Positions 1 to 9,986 of a stretch of 64,000 nt of DNA are shown piece by piece (position 1 is the stretch's first letter; each line of letters opens with the position of its first letter). The notes beneath the pieces are model-generated. The model did not search any database. It had not been told where the DNA came from and worked only from the letters and a program-made list of their open reading frames with translations. The stretch is from Ampullaceana balthica (taxonomy: Eukaryota > Mollusca > Gastropoda > Lymnaeidae): positions 1 to 64,000 of the forward strand of contig CALYLW010000500.1 in the NCBI GenBank assembly GCA_944989445.1, written 5' to 3'. The translations under genes and the position numbers were made by a program.

Positions 1-3000
1 TTTGTATAACTCAATGTGAAAAAAAACACTCAACATTTTGTGACTGGCTCATTTCCTTGTACAAGATGTGGACCCATGATAAAGCAATGCGGCTTTGATA
101 GACATCGGTTTTCAACAGTGGTCGAAGTCATGGAGGTAAATTTGATGAAACTGTCATTTCAAGCCCCTTCTTATTTATTAACAACAAGGTTTGGGCAGTT
201 GAAGGAAGAACCAATAGGCGTGTCGTTTGTTTGACGGAACCAAATATCAAACAATTTATGTTTTTATAAAATCGGTTGACGGTCATGGTCTCTTTTATTG
301 GTCTCTTAGCTTTAGTGTGTAATATTTGAGTAGCGGGATTGTGGGAAATCAATAGACTACCAACTCTAACAGAGAGATCTGAATTTCATCATTTGACGCT
401 GTCTGATTTTTTCCCCTCACTTTCTCATTTTTAAAATTATTTTTTAATGTATTATCATTATTATTATTTTTACATTATTTTGTTGTGGTTTTTTTTTGTT
501 CTTGTTGTTGTTCAAAATTGGGATTACACCTAAGACAAAATCATCTGCTTGGGATGTTATAAACTTGTCCAGTTACCCACAAGCCTTGACCAAGTTTAAA
601 AGTAAAAGAACTTAAATGATGCATATGGAAATTTATTTACATCAATGAAGCTATTGGGCACTAAATAAAAAGAATCAATTCGTATCCATTATGACAAAAT
701 CCTTATATAATAAAAGGCTAAGTTCTGTCCGGTCATCGATAGCGTATGGTCTCTCAAACACACATGACTCCTACAGCCAATCATATTAAGTTTACGCGGA
801 CGTTTAAAATGAGTTATTTTTGGTGCAGTATTTCTTCCAAGACTTTATTTTGAGTTATTCGCGTTGGGATTTATAGTCAAAAGCTCTGTTTTTACAAGTT
901 ATTTAAATTAACTATAATGAATACTATTTTTGACGTGATGCACATGTATGCCGGTGGAGTCGGCGGTTGAAGGGGAGTTACAATATGCCACCGAACGGTG
1001 GCGGAACGTCCTTGGACGTGCTTTGTTGCTCGTATTAAATAAATGACGACTTCAACAAACTGTAACTAGTTGATGAACGTTTTCTTTTTTGCAAATTTTG
1101 CGCTATCAAATGTCCTACCTCGGCTAAATGAAAACACAATTCTGGAGGGAAAAAACAGAATCAGAATTAGAAAACCCATACCAAAGAATATAATAAAAAA
1201 TCATCGATGATCATTAGTTTTGATTCCTCTTCCTTACGTCTCCAACTTACCTTGCAATACCTCTAGCTAATTTTAATCTTTGTTTCTTCGTCATTTCTCA
1301 GGGGCTTGTTAGGTATTGTATATAATAATTATGCGGCCCGTGTCCAACGTTTCATCAGTTATCCGGCCGACCTACTGTGAAAACGTTTGAGGATCCCTGC
1401 TCTTGAATAACGTGGAAAATGACACCTAACTGTTCTCATCCTCAAGTTTTATTGGTTTTTAGTATTTACCTTCTAAGTGCTTTTAGCCTACCAATTTTAC
1501 AATTCGATTGACGCTATTTAGATTTTGGACATTTCTTTTCTGTTATTAAGTTGTTCGTTTTTCCTTTAAAAATGTCACAATTTCTCTAAAACCAATGGGA
1601 GTAAAAACGTTGATGCTCTTTGTAAGGAAAATAGCATACATTTATTTAAGAGAATGAAAAGCTGAGGCCGTTTTCATTGACAACCAGTCTGTTCCATTAA
1701 CGATAGTGCTGCACCGAATGTAAAAGGGGACCAGTGATGGACGTATTTGATTCTCACTGGACTCATAATGTGAATTTAAATGTATATCTGCGCATATCAA
1801 TTTTAATTTCAATAGGTAAAGGGAAAAACGTTAAAATAATTTTCCTAGATTTTGATTTTATGTCTTTTTATTTTAATTATACATTTTTTTCAGCGTGATA
1901 ATAGTAAGTGCTTATTTTGTATCAAACATGTTCAAGTTTATAAAGCTAGTGCTTCTTTTGATTCAAACATGTTCAATTTTATTAAGCCTTCCATTAATCC
2001 ACTATACAAACTCGTACCGCACATCAACATTAAAAAAATCGTGTAAATAGACGAAACCTGCAAGCCTCATTTCTTTGAAAACAATCATTTTCAATTCTTA
2101 AAGTCTAAAAAGAAAAAAAAATTAAATATGTTTTTGTTTTTATTTACGCTTGTTTTTACCTAGTTTTTTATTAACTTGATTTCGTGTCTGTCTGTTTGTC
2201 CGCAATTGTTCTAATTTACGAACGTAAAATTAAACCAATTCTGATGGTCCTAGAGAGCTCAAAATTTTACGACAGATAGATCTTGGATGACAATACATTG
2301 TATCGAAATTTCAGATTGACCGAATGTCCCGTAATTAAATAAAAGCTTTTTTAAGATTATCTTTATATAAGCATCTGTATTCGTCTGCCGTTGTTAGATT
2401 TCACGTGCCGAGTTAACCCGTGACCTCATCGCCTTGGTATTAAAACGTTGGGCGGGTGCTGATGAGGTGTTTGGTAAAATAAATAGAGGTAAAAAAAGAT
2501 TTTTAAAAACCACGTTTTTATTAGTGGACTATAAAGAATAAAAATAAATAAAGGTAAAAAGGATTTTTTTAAATCACGTTTTTATAAGTGGACTAAAAAG
2601 AAGAAAATAATTTAAAACTTATACACTCAAGCACTTTAATTTAATATGACTAAAAATGTGAGGCGGGCACTTATGAAGTTTTACATATGCACTTCACTCA
2701 TTCTCTCACTTATAGATCTCTATTTAACTTTTATACAAAACACCCGCCCCACGTTTTTAATCATATTAAATTAATTTTATTTAAGTTCGGGGCGCTGTAG
2801 AAGATGACCCCCTGCTATGACACGTTTTCAGCATCGCCAAATGTTGTATTTGTTTCTTAAAAGTGACATGACTTTACATTTAGATGAATTTCTTCATACA
2901 TGATTTATGGACAAGTTGAAAATTCATTGTCATTTAATCACAACTAACACTTTTAAAAAACTTAACATAATATTATGACATTCGTCCTTGTACCGCCAGC

Positions 3001-3161
3001 ATGTTTACCAACATTCTAGACCACATCACGAAATCAATAGAGTTATCAAATCTAACATTTAACATATAATCATTTTGGAGAAATCGATTTTTTCTTTTAT
3101 TATCAAAATTTTGTACAGAATCAAATATATGTTTAAATTTCACTTTTTAAAAAACTTGCAG
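1..3161. other. AT-rich stretch upstream of the first lectin exon, no gene recognised
   Basis: I see no convincing coding exon here. The two small open frames near 16-352 overlap each other on opposite strands and have no recognisable domain. A frame at 1852-2046 begins with a hydrophobic run but has no partner splice structure that I can support. Around 700-850 there is a motif (gagttatttttggtgcagta) shared with the fold-back elements at 24.2 and 61.7 kb, so this may be a decayed relative. The missing first exon of the lectin gene could lie here or to the left of the window. Confidence 0.5.
2437..2765. repeat. Short inverted-repeat element (MITE-like) with internal 65-bp duplication
   Basis: The left arm (gggcgggtgctgatgaggtg ... 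aaataaatagag) is matched in reverse complement by the right arm near 2716-2765 (ctctatttaac ... acacccgccccacg). Between the arms a segment with 'ccacgtttttattagtggact' occurs twice in tandem about 65 bp apart (near 2511 and 2574). No coding capacity is seen. A MITE is the simplest reading; family unknown. Confidence 0.4.
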
Positions 3162-3350
3162 TCTCCTTAGGTCTTGGAACAACGATGAGCATTTCAATGC
3201 AAAAGGTCCACTCTCCCCTGTTCACTATGGAGCCCATAGGAATGTCATTCACCTTAGAGAGTCCCATTGGCTGTGGGCAGAAATGTCTTCAACACAAGGA
3301 TCTTTGTTTTGCCTTTGGTTACAACAGTTTCGAGTCCAATTGTACTCTAG
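3162..3350 (+). CDS. Lectin gene exon: PAN/apple-like cysteine-rich segment
   Basis: The acceptor is ttgcag at 3156-3161 and the donor is CTAG|GTATAC at 3351. It starts with two bases of a split codon and ends after one base. It contains the paired cysteines of CGQKC and LCFAFGYN, then NCTL at the 3' end. An internal ATG at 3185 exists, but reading begins upstream of it through the acceptor, so it need not be the start. Confidence 0.75.
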
Positions 3351-6300
3351 GTATACGCAAATCTTAATGGTAGATCTATTTAACATGCTTGTCTGGCGGA
3401 TTAGTTGGGGTACAGAACAGTTGTTCTGCAGTTGAACAAAATAAAGTATTATACATTATATATAATCAAGTATCATATTCTTAAAATTTGCATTTTGATG
3501 TTGTTCATTTACAGGATCGTGGATAGTAATTCAGATGCTGGCCAAAAGTGACCCAGGTACAGAGTTCTACTCTTCAGGCTCTTATTGTGACACCAGAGAT
3601 AATTTTCTGGTGGTCAAAAACCTAACGGTTACGGCCTGTTTGTCGTTTTCTATGCAGAAACTGGGCTTCTACCAAGCCAGAACATCTTGTCAAGGTAATT
3701 TTTAGAGATGTACGACCAAAGCCCGAAGTCCGGTCACTTCGCGTACTGGCCGGCCAATTCGCGAAGTGGTCGACAAGTATGGCCAAAGCCCGAAGTACAT
3801 ACAAATAACAATTGTATTTCGGGCTTTGGCCGGCCAATTCGCGAATTGGCTGGGTAACTGTAACTGGTTTACTTTTATATATAATCTCTGTAGGCGCTCT
3901 TTCAATACAAAACCTTGCATCCAATAATCCTCTGAAGAATTGGTTTCAATAAAACAACTTTAATATGTATACTATGTACATAACATATATAATTTGAGGT
4001 TATACAACGTGGAGTCCTCAGCCACACATGTCCACCATTACACACCGGATTCTGACAACCACTGATCATACTCTCGAACCTTCTACCCCATTTCTTCCCG
4101 CGCTTTCCCTCACGTGACCTCTCCGTCATCCAACTCGTGATTCACACGTGACAGTAACCTTGGCCAAAGCCCGATGTGGTAAAGGAATACTGCCCGGTTA
4201 GCGGCACATCTGTCGTTTCTGGTGTGTTGTCGTGTACCTGGTAGGTAAAAGGGTGCCACTCTGTGACGATACTATAACGTTAGTCTTTCCTTTTCGGAGG
4301 AGGTCCAGACATTGTGACTAGTTCTTATTATTCTGACACGGTGGTTTCATTGTGAGTACTGTATTACTCGTATTTATAAATTCTCAGCTGAGTGAACCAT
4401 CGGAAAGTTCAGATCGGTTGCCTGGCTATAAAAAATGCGAAAAAAGTGTGTATAGTATGTGAAAAGGAGTGCAGTTCAGCCAATTTTTGGTGATTCCTGC
4501 GGCCAAGATCTTATTGCTATTTGTGGAATATGCAGTAAATCAGATGAAGGATGCAGGTGTAAAATACTTGCAGGCTATGTCACAGTAAAGAAGAAATCAG
4601 GAAGAAGAGGTCAGCAGCTCACAACAGTTTGCAAGATCAAGCTGTGAAAATGCTTAAAAATTCAGATGCAAAATTCCCACCAGTGAAAGCTGGAGATAAC
4701 GGTCGCGTTCTTATACCAGATGTCGACAGAGGTCGCGGTGATCCAAGAAGCGTTCTTGCAGTTGTCATGAACGTTGAAGATGGCTTCTGAAAGCTAGGAA
4801 TGAACAGAACATGGTGTTCTCAAACAACTGTATTCCAGAAGCAAGTTTTCCATTGTACATGAGAAACTGCTCACTCTAGAATCCGTGGGCACAGAAGAAA
4901 AATCATTACGAATCGTACGTCTTTCCCATCACTGACTGGTTGCCAAGGTTACACTCGATACAATTGCAGTACTACGTGCACAACAAGTCGCTGCAAATGT
5001 CTGAAGAACAAACGAATATGTAATTTTAAATTTCATAAAAGTTCATCCTGTCGTAATAAGTGATAACAAAAAGAAATAGTTTACTATACGTATTAAGTTT
5101 CACTTTTGTAGCTGGTTTTTATCATGTGTAAGTAACAATCAATGTTAAGTATTAAATCTTACTATTAAACTTTCAATCTGCTCGTGACTGCTTCGGGATT
5201 TGGCCAATCGACCCTAGCCATTTCGCGAACTGACCGGCCAAAGCGTGAATTTTGGGCTTTGGTCGGCTAATTTACAGCATCATTGGCCACTTCGCGAATT
5301 GGCCGGTAACTTCGCGAAGTGGCCGATTTCGGGCTTTGGCCGTAACAGAGACAATGTGGAAATCAAGGATTTGGAATACATTTGTTCAAATAATGCTGAT
5401 AATATGTCATTATTGTTTATTTAAAAATAGTTTGACTGCATACATTTCTAAAATTTAACAGATGGCTGGGGGTAAATATATCTTTGCAAAAGGTCTCAAA
5501 ATTTTAAATTGATATAAAATCTTAATAAATTTAGTTTTCTTTTAACTTAGCATTCAAATTCCAGACTATCTAAAAGAAATGTTATAAAGAAAACATTTTC
5601 ACATACGCGCAAAAAAAATGAGTTAATGTACATAGAAAGTTAAATGTCTAACATATTTAAATTTTAAAAACTTAAAAGTAGTTTATGCGTGATAATAAAG
5701 GCAGAAAAACATTGCATAAAAACGAAGCACTGGTTGATTTTCCTGACAAATAGTCTGATATTATTGTCAAGAAATTTTTGTTTTTAACTTCATGAGGATA
5801 GGTTCCTCATTTTTATAGGTTCTTTGGAATGTTTAGGGTCAGCATTCTAAAAAGAAAAATCTTCTAATCGTTTACAGCCCAATAAACATATAGAATGCGC
5901 AAAAAAAATTCACACTTGTTACAAAATCATTAAAAGACGATAAACTTTCCTAATTTGCAGAAAGAGGTGCCTATCTATACACCATGAAATCCATTGAGAA
6001 ACTTTATCTGCTAGTCGGTTATTTGACATCCAACACAATCAATGACACCGTGTGGATAGGTCTGGATGACTCGCAACAGCAGAATCATTTCAAGTGGTCA
6101 GATGATGGCTCGGAGCTTGTGGAACCACTGAGAAGTCAATTGTTTGCTCCATGTACGTAAAGACATATTGTGTTTCACTTCATCGGCGTAGCGTGGGTAT
6201 GTGCCGCCCGGGGCAGAACCCAGGTTTGCCGCACACCCCCCCCCCAAAAAATATGTTGATGCTATAGAGAAAACACTTTTTATTAGAATGTAATTTTAAG

Positions 6301-9300
6301 GACACTAAATTTTTATGTTAAAAATAAATAGATGCAGAAAAGCTTTCATTTCTAAATAAAAGCTACTTTTTCTGCTTTTCCTCATGCTACAATATTTGGT
6401 GTATCAATGTTGTCAGCATTGCTGTGTTCAATAGTCAAAATAGATATAGATTAGTCCACCTTGATGTATTCATTTTTGATCGTAGTAAATTTGAAGGCAT
6501 ATTTTGAAAATCAAGTACATTATTGTTTTCCAAATTCTTTAACTGCGAAAAGCTCACATAAATATCTACAGCATTCTTTTCAACTGTTTTTCTGCATAAA
6601 ATTGCAAAATATTAGCTTACCAAAAATCACCAAAAATTGTCTCACTCTTTCTTTCACTGGAATGTTCAAGTAAAATGATATGGTCTTTATATAAAAATTT
6701 AGCAAATGTCATCCTTTAAGTAGTCCATTAGTTTATGTGAGTTTTTCACTGTATTTTTTGGCACTTTACATTAGTAAATAATTTTTGGGCCCCATTTACT
6801 TCATAAAGTACATGTTTCCAAATGGTTTTAAAATAAACAAATAAATATGAAGAAGATTTCATTGTGACTACTGTGGGGACGTGGTGGTCGAGTGGCAGCG
6901 CACTGGACTGTCGTACCGATGGTCACGGGTTCGAATCCGTGTGAAGGCAAGGGTTTGTTCCCGGGGCCTAGGGCGTCCCTGAGTCACCCCGCTCCGAATG
7001 GGTACCTATGTAGTGTTAGGCGGCTGGGTAATGCGTGGAACCCACAAAGCCGTGGCATGTGAATGCTGCATCACTTGCCAACAGATCATCTGTCATGGTC
7101 TGTGGACGCAACTATCTTCTGCATAGAAGGAGCGTCTGTATAGATAAGATAAGAAGACTAGCAAAGTTCCTGAGTCTAATCGTGTTGTTAAATTTTCATC
7201 TGCCTCCGTCAGCTTTTCTTTAGCTTTCAAAATAACCTAAAAATAACTCCATAGCAAATTCACTATTTTGTATCCGGAAGTTTGTTAAATGTCTTGCCTT
7301 TAGCAGCAATTAGATCTTTTCAAAAGTGTGGTTGACATTGAAAATAATGCGAGATTTGACAGTGAGATTTATGTCTTGAGTCTTTCTTGAACTCCTGTAT
7401 ACTTTCTAACCATTAAACAATATAATTTGCAATTGTCACCCAAGTAGTGTCTGTCAGTACTGACGCTACTAATTTTAGAAAGCAGGGAAAACCAAATTAC
7501 TGCACCAAAGCATCAAAAGGTGTGAAAATTAAATATGCGCTGTAAAAAATATTATATGACGTCATTGTTTTCGCTCATATTTTAATTTAGGAAAAGGGAT
7601 CAATGTAAAAAGAGGATTTGATGATGGTTAATTATACAATTAAAAAAAAACCCCGATTATAAAATACTTTGTGTACATTTCAGAACGTTTAATATTTCGT
7701 ATTTATCAAACAAGGACAAATTAGTTTGGCTTTTGAAAAGGTCGGCGCCGTAGGCGCCCTAAAAAAATGCATTTTTTTATAAAATAAATAGATTTCAGCT
7801 GAAAACTTCCGTCATTTTTGACGGGTGTACACTAGTGTTCTTATATTACTTCAGCCTCTTGGTTTTTCATTTCAGAAGCATTAGTATTCTATGACAAGAT
7901 TCATTTTGGATTTTTAAGTTTTGGCATAAGAAATTTATATTTCTTTTATCGAATTTTACCTTGTATTTTTTTTTGAACCTTATACCTTAACGTTTTTAAT
8001 TTTTAGAAGCTAATTAAAAGCGAGGAATTTCCTGCTCCTAACAAATTGCCGCCCTGAACATTCGATTGACTCAAGTTTGGAATTGAGCGGGTACAGTAAG
8101 TTTGACTTCTACAACAGGAGCGGCTGTAGGAGCGGCTGTGGGAGCGGCTGTGGGAGCGGCTGTGGGAGCGTCTGTAGGAGCGGCTGTATGAGCGGCTGTA
8201 GGAGCGGCTGTATGAGCGGCTGTAGGAGCGGCTGTGGGAGCGGCTGTGGGAGCGGCTGTGGTAGCGGCTGTGGGTGCGGCTGTGCGAGCGGCTGTGGGAG
8301 CGGCTGTAGGAGCGGCTGTAGGAGCGGCTTAAGGAGCGGCTTAAGGAGCGGTTGTAGGAGCGGCTGTATGAGCGGCTGTAGGAGCGGCTGTAGGAGCGGC
8401 TGTCCAATTTCTTATCTTATCTATACAGACGCTCCTTCTATGCAGAAGATAGTTGCGTCCACAGACCATGATAGATGATCTGTTGGCAAGTGATGCAGCG
8501 TTCACAGGCCACGGCTTTGTGGGTTCCGCGCATTACCCAGCCGCCTAATTACTGTAGTGTTAGGTACCCATTCGGAGCGGGGTGACTCAGGGACGCCCTA
8601 GGCCCCGGGAACAAACCCTCGCCTTCGCACGGATTCGAACCCGTGACCATCGGTACGACAGTCCAGTGCGCTGCCACTCGATCACCGTTAAAAGCAGATC
8701 AGTGTAACGTCTCATACTGCTTAAACCGCTTGGTTTTTCAGTTCAGTGGCATTGCTATCCGAAAATGTATATATATCCAATTCGGAGTTTCAAGTTAAAG
8801 TTTAATTTCTTATTTGGTTTTTATTTTAATTTCATAAAAAATTTCCACTTTCTTTTAAAATTGTATTTCGTTGAAGTTAATTAACGACGAGGAATTTGCC
8901 GCCCCTATCAAAGTGACGCCCGGGGAATTCCCCCCCCCTTGCCCCCCTCTCGCTACGCCACTGTTTCATTTTATGTTTTCTTCTTCTTTATCTTTGGTGC
9001 AAACGATCCATCTATTGATCATCCAAGGCATCTATGTGTGTTCAGGGAATTGGCGATGTTCCTGCTTCGAAAAGAATGCTTCACCTGCGAATATGCCATG
9101 CACAGGCGCTAATTGAAATCAGTGTTTCCTGCTTCAATGAGACGATGATTATTTGAAAAAAGAGCGAGGAGGAACGCAAGGCAACACTGACCCACTGCAT
9201 TCATGTGTGTGACATGCAGAAGAGACCGCCACTCAAGGATTGGTCTCATCAGCCACACCAAGAGCTGCAAATAATAAAGATAAATCTATTGTGTTTCGTA

Positions 9301-9986
9301 GACGGACAGATGCCATACATATTTATACATACACATTTTAAAAAATTTAAAAAAGAAGAGAAAAAGAAAAACAGAAGGATGATCGATCCAAATTTTTTCC
9401 ATGGCAGCTCTATGTTAGCCATCATACGTACTTTATACCTTAACAGTTAATAATAACCGTAACGTCTTTAGCCTACAATAGGACCAAGTTTTACACATTC
9501 AGAAATCAATATTAGAGGGCTGCGGAAATTAAAAATCAATTATTGTTTATAAAAAGTTAAAGTTAACGGGATCTATATTTGCGTTGTAGAAATATAATTA
9601 ATCGAAATTAATAGATCAATCGATTAGTTTTTTCCGATTAATCGAACAAAACTTTTTAAATCAGTACCAGTACCAGCCCTACAATATTATAATAAACTTT
9701 ATTAACACAGGCTTTTAAACTGTTACATAATTAATGGCTTGTTTTATTTACTGATTCTGAAGTCACCAAAAAACTTATGGCTGGGTTACTGGTTACGTTT
9801 AATGACATGAAATGTCACTGACATGGATTAATGTTTGGTAATTATCAACTCTTCTTTGTTTCAGTCCAACCAAATGACTGCAAACAAGAACAAGACTGTG
9901 TGGTTTTGAGCTTCTCTATTTTCCCATTGAATGACTGCAACTGCAGTCTGCCATTTTATTTTATTTGTGAAAGGAATCTGAAATGA
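3162..9986 (+). CDS. C-type lectin-like protein with PAN/apple-like N-terminal region (partial gene, 5' exon missing)
   Basis: Four exons with agreeing phases: 3162-3350, 3515-3694, 5961-6152 and 9865-9986 (stop TGA 9984-9986). The first two encode a cysteine-rich region (CGQKCLQHKDLCFAFGYN, then NCTLG) like PAN/apple domains. A C-type lectin domain starts at the end of exon two (GFYQARTSCQ), continues in exon three (ERGAYLYTMKS, WIGLDD, FKWSDDG) and ends in exon four (QPNDC, DCVVLSF, LNDCNC, FYFICER). CTLD proteins are usually secreted or membrane-anchored glycan binders; snails use many in immunity. The canonical EPN/QPD loop is QPN here and the WND tryptophan is replaced by leucine, so calcium-dependent sugar binding may be altered. 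The first coding exon, with start and any signal peptide, was not found; exon one opens mid-codon after an acceptor. Function beyond the fold is inference. Confidence 0.8.
3515..3694 (+). CDS. Lectin gene exon: end of PAN-like segment and start of C-type lectin domain
   Basis: The acceptor is acag (3511-3514) and the donor CAAG|GTAATT. It completes the glycine codon from the previous exon and reads GSWIVIQMLAKSDPGTEFYS and onward, then SYCDTRDNFLV and ACLSFSMQKLGFYQARTSCQ. The final segment is the usual CTLD helix region that follows the first conserved cysteines. Confidence 0.75.
3712..5343. mobile_element. Decayed DNA transposon with long terminal inverted repeats inside lectin intron
   Basis: The left end (ccaaagcccgaagtccggtc) and the reverse complement of the right end (ggccaaagcccgaaatcggc) form inverted repeats. 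The subterminal zones carry many copies of 'ggccaattcgcgaa'. The element lies wholly within the intron between 3694 and 5961. The interior has remnants of an integrase C-terminal half (next entry), so this looks like a degraded or internally deleted copy. Exact target duplication is unclear (possibly GTA on both sides). Confidence 0.65.
4425..5065 (+). pseudogene. Remnant of KRBA2/Ginger-type transposon integrase C-terminal region
   Basis: Three pieces in shifted frames are visible: a cysteine-rich part (KKCVYCEKECSS, then CGQDLIAICG and SDEGCRCKILA), a central part from about 4600 (LQDQAVKMLKNSD, GDNGRVLIPDVDRGRGDPRS), and a cysteine-rich tail at about 4935-5060 (YTRYNCSTTC, SRCKCLKNKRICNFKFH). 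The GDN...IPDVDRGRGDPR block and the Cys-rich tail are typical of KRBA2-like integrase proteins related to Ginger/TDD DNA transposons, as I recall them. Frameshifts and stops mean it cannot be functional, and the catalytic core is absent. Confidence 0.55.
5961..6152 (+). CDS. Lectin gene exon: core of C-type lectin domain
   Basis: The acceptor is tttgcag (5954-5960). The donor is CCAT|GTACGT, chosen because one leftover T joins TC of the next exon; using GTAAAG four bases on would break the frame. It encodes ERGAYLYTMKSIEKLYLL, the conserved WIGLDD block and FKWSDDGSELVEPLR. The tryptophans of WIGL and FKW are standard CTLD core positions. Confidence 0.8.
6872..7155 (+). mobile_element. tRNA-derived SINE with LINE-like 3' tail
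   Basis: The head resembles a tRNA gene: an A-box-like stretch (gtggtcgagtggcagcg) near 6884 and a B-box (ggttcgaatcc) at 6928-6938. The body runs through gtccctgagtcaccccg. The 3' end, agaaggagcgtctgta followed by gataagataag, matches the 3' end of the LINE copies at 29.35 and 43.25 kb. SINEs are transcribed by Pol III and mobilised by a partner LINE; here the shared tail points to that partner. A small open frame inside it is not a gene. Confidence 0.85.
7450..7836. mobile_element. One arm of a fold-back element (family ending CCGTCAAAAATGACGG)
   Basis: The right end (aaaacttccgtcatttttga then cgggtgtacactag) is the inverted end seen at 24.2, 61.7 and 62.4 kb. Inner blocks such as gacgctactaattttagaaa and tactttgtgtacatttcag also recur in those copies. 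The opposite arm is missing, so this is a truncated copy. Confidence 0.6.
8118..8402. repeat. 12-bp minisatellite (gagcggctgtag)
   Basis: About 23 copies of a 12-bp unit with single-base variants. Because 12 is a multiple of 3, all frames stay open, giving artificial Gly-Cys-Arg-Ser and Ser-Arg-Ser-Tyr repeats on the two strands. I treat these as non-coding. The array abuts the tail of the SINE to its right. Confidence 0.9.
8411..8687 (-). mobile_element. tRNA-derived SINE, same family as at 6.9 kb, inverted
   Basis: On the - strand it has the same tRNA-like head (B-box gggttcgaatccg read from about 8643 down), the same body with the gagtcaccccgctccga block, and the same tail (tcttctgcatagaaggagcg, then tacagataagataag), ending next to the 12-bp array. 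The two copies form an inverted pair about 1.5 kb apart in one lectin intron. Confidence 0.85.
9865..9986 (+). CDS. Lectin gene last exon: end of C-type lectin domain
   Basis: The acceptor is tttcag at 9859-9864. It reads F(split codon)QPNDCKQEQDCVVLSFS, then PLNDCNCSLPFYFICERNLK and stop TGA. The cysteine pattern of C-x5-C, C-x-C and FICE matches the CTLD C-terminus. It lies 3.7 kb from the previous exon, the gap being filled by repeats. Confidence 0.8.

Larger units (their letters stand above)
6182..8964. mobile_element. Possible composite transposon region bounded by inverted 'ggcgtagcg' ends
   Basis: The left end (ggcgtagcgtgggtatgtgc) is matched by the reverse complement of the right end at about 8951-8964 (ctcgctacgccactg). 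Both are followed inward by a C/G homopolymer-rich zone. A block near 8021-8057 (gcgaggaatttcctg ... ttgccgccct) resembles one at 8887-8925 (cgaggaatttgccgcccct). Other repeats are nested inside. No transposase is readable. Boundaries are tentative. Confidence 0.35.

Noticed and set aside
16..352. Overlapping small frames at the left edge, possibly the first lectin exon
   Set aside because: No signal peptide, no suitable donor phase that I could justify, and no similarity to the lectin region.
6884..6940. tRNA gene
   Set aside because: The A-box and B-box belong to a SINE head: the sequence continues into a 280-bp body and LINE tail, and I could not form a convincing cloverleaf.
8003..8478. 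Ser-Arg-rich and Gly-Cys-rich open frames on both strands
   Set aside because: They are produced by a 12-bp tandem repeat that cannot create stops in any frame. They run into a SINE and have no splice or domain support.
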